The position numbers and the translations under genes are program-made. From a virus, in the IMG/VR virus record IMGVR_UViG_3300042559_002243, positions 1 through 27,307 of that record: a stretch of DNA of 27,307 nucleotides, one strand, 5' to 3'. The notes beneath the pieces were generated by a model. It was not told the DNA's origin, did no database searches, and saw only the letters and a list, made by a program, of their open reading frames with translations. How positions within the stretch are numbered: position 1 is the first letter of the stretch; each line of letters begins with the position of its first letter. Of the stretch, positions 27,185 to 27,307 are shown piece by piece.

Positions 27185-27307
27185 ATGACTGACCAAGAAA
27201 AACTTTACAAACTCTGTATTCTTGAGTTGCTGATTGCGATTGATGAGGATGTAGTGGATTGGAGGAACTATCCTAAACTCTGGGAAGCAGTTAAACTTGC
27301 CGACAGA
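27185..27307 (+). CDS. Hypothetical protein, 3' end outside window
   Basis: Begins one base after the previous stop and remains open to the right edge: MTDQEKLYKLCILELLIAID, EDVVDWRNYPKLWEAVKLADR... A helical, acidic protein of at least 41 residues. Its MTDQEKLYKLC opening is of the same style as neighbours starting ATGACTGAC. The rest cannot be judged. Confidence 0.5.
   Translation, partial: MTDQEKLYKLCILELLIAIDEDVVDWRNYPKLWEAVKLADR

Overview
The window looks like part of the genome of a lytic tailed phage, most probably a large T4-like myophage of a cyanobacterium. The evidence is indirect. There are very long collar-domain tail-fibre proteins, T4-type late-promoter octamers (NATAAATA), a DEAH-box helicase, and many tiny overlapping genes. 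Several of these small proteins resemble families I recall from marine and freshwater cyanophages (those starting at 14766, 15043, 15759, 16519 and 24249). I see no rRNA, tRNA, CRISPR array, insertion sequence or integrase. All supported genes lie on the + strand. The longest gene-free stretch is the 143 bases at 13397-13539, so no gap over 300 bases needs explaining.

Region 1 (1-13396) is very AT-rich and holds nine genes for fibres, adhesins and their assembly. The first runs off the left edge. Three proteins carry paired His-x-His motifs typical of trimeric, metal-binding fibre tips (1-1190, 1192-2094, 6428-12052), and two of these also have a clear tail-collar domain. Two proteins carry glycine-rich domains (3578-5338, 6428-12052). 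Two modules recur: one sits in 2097-3551 and 3578-5338, the other in 2097-3551 and 5328-6200, and a trace of the second appears in a 55-residue gene at 6236-6403. The block ends with a tail-assembly-chaperone-like protein (12073-13017) and an unknown protein (13019-13396). NATAAATA boxes stand 20-29 bases before three of the genes, and most starts in this block lack a Shine-Dalgarno sequence.

Region 2 (13397-13539) is a control junction. A nested hairpin followed by seven T residues can end the fibre transcript, and its 3' arm supplies the TTGACA of a sigma70-type promoter for the helicase. Base composition changes sharply here.

Region 3 (13540-18047) starts with the helicase and a small gene that overlaps it by one base. 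Small genes follow: conserved phage proteins, a one-pass membrane protein, and two adjacent thioredoxin-like genes, the second of which has lost the first active-site cysteine. AT-rich and less AT-rich genes are interleaved.

Region 4 (18048-27307) is a dense series of about 40 mini-genes of 33-187 residues, many linked by ATGA or TAATG overlaps. It is divided into transcription units by four copies of a promoter cassette (P1 to P4). In every copy the element GACACTTnnnnAACTGkC starts exactly 50 bases before the -10 hexamer. In three copies the stop codon of the preceding gene lies inside that element. The P3 unit holds a tandem set of roughly 65-residue paralogues ending in (E/V)EAL, whose last codons also form the ribosome-binding site of the next gene. 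Most of these proteins have no function I can assign. By position and size they resemble phage accessory or early host-interaction genes, which is inference.
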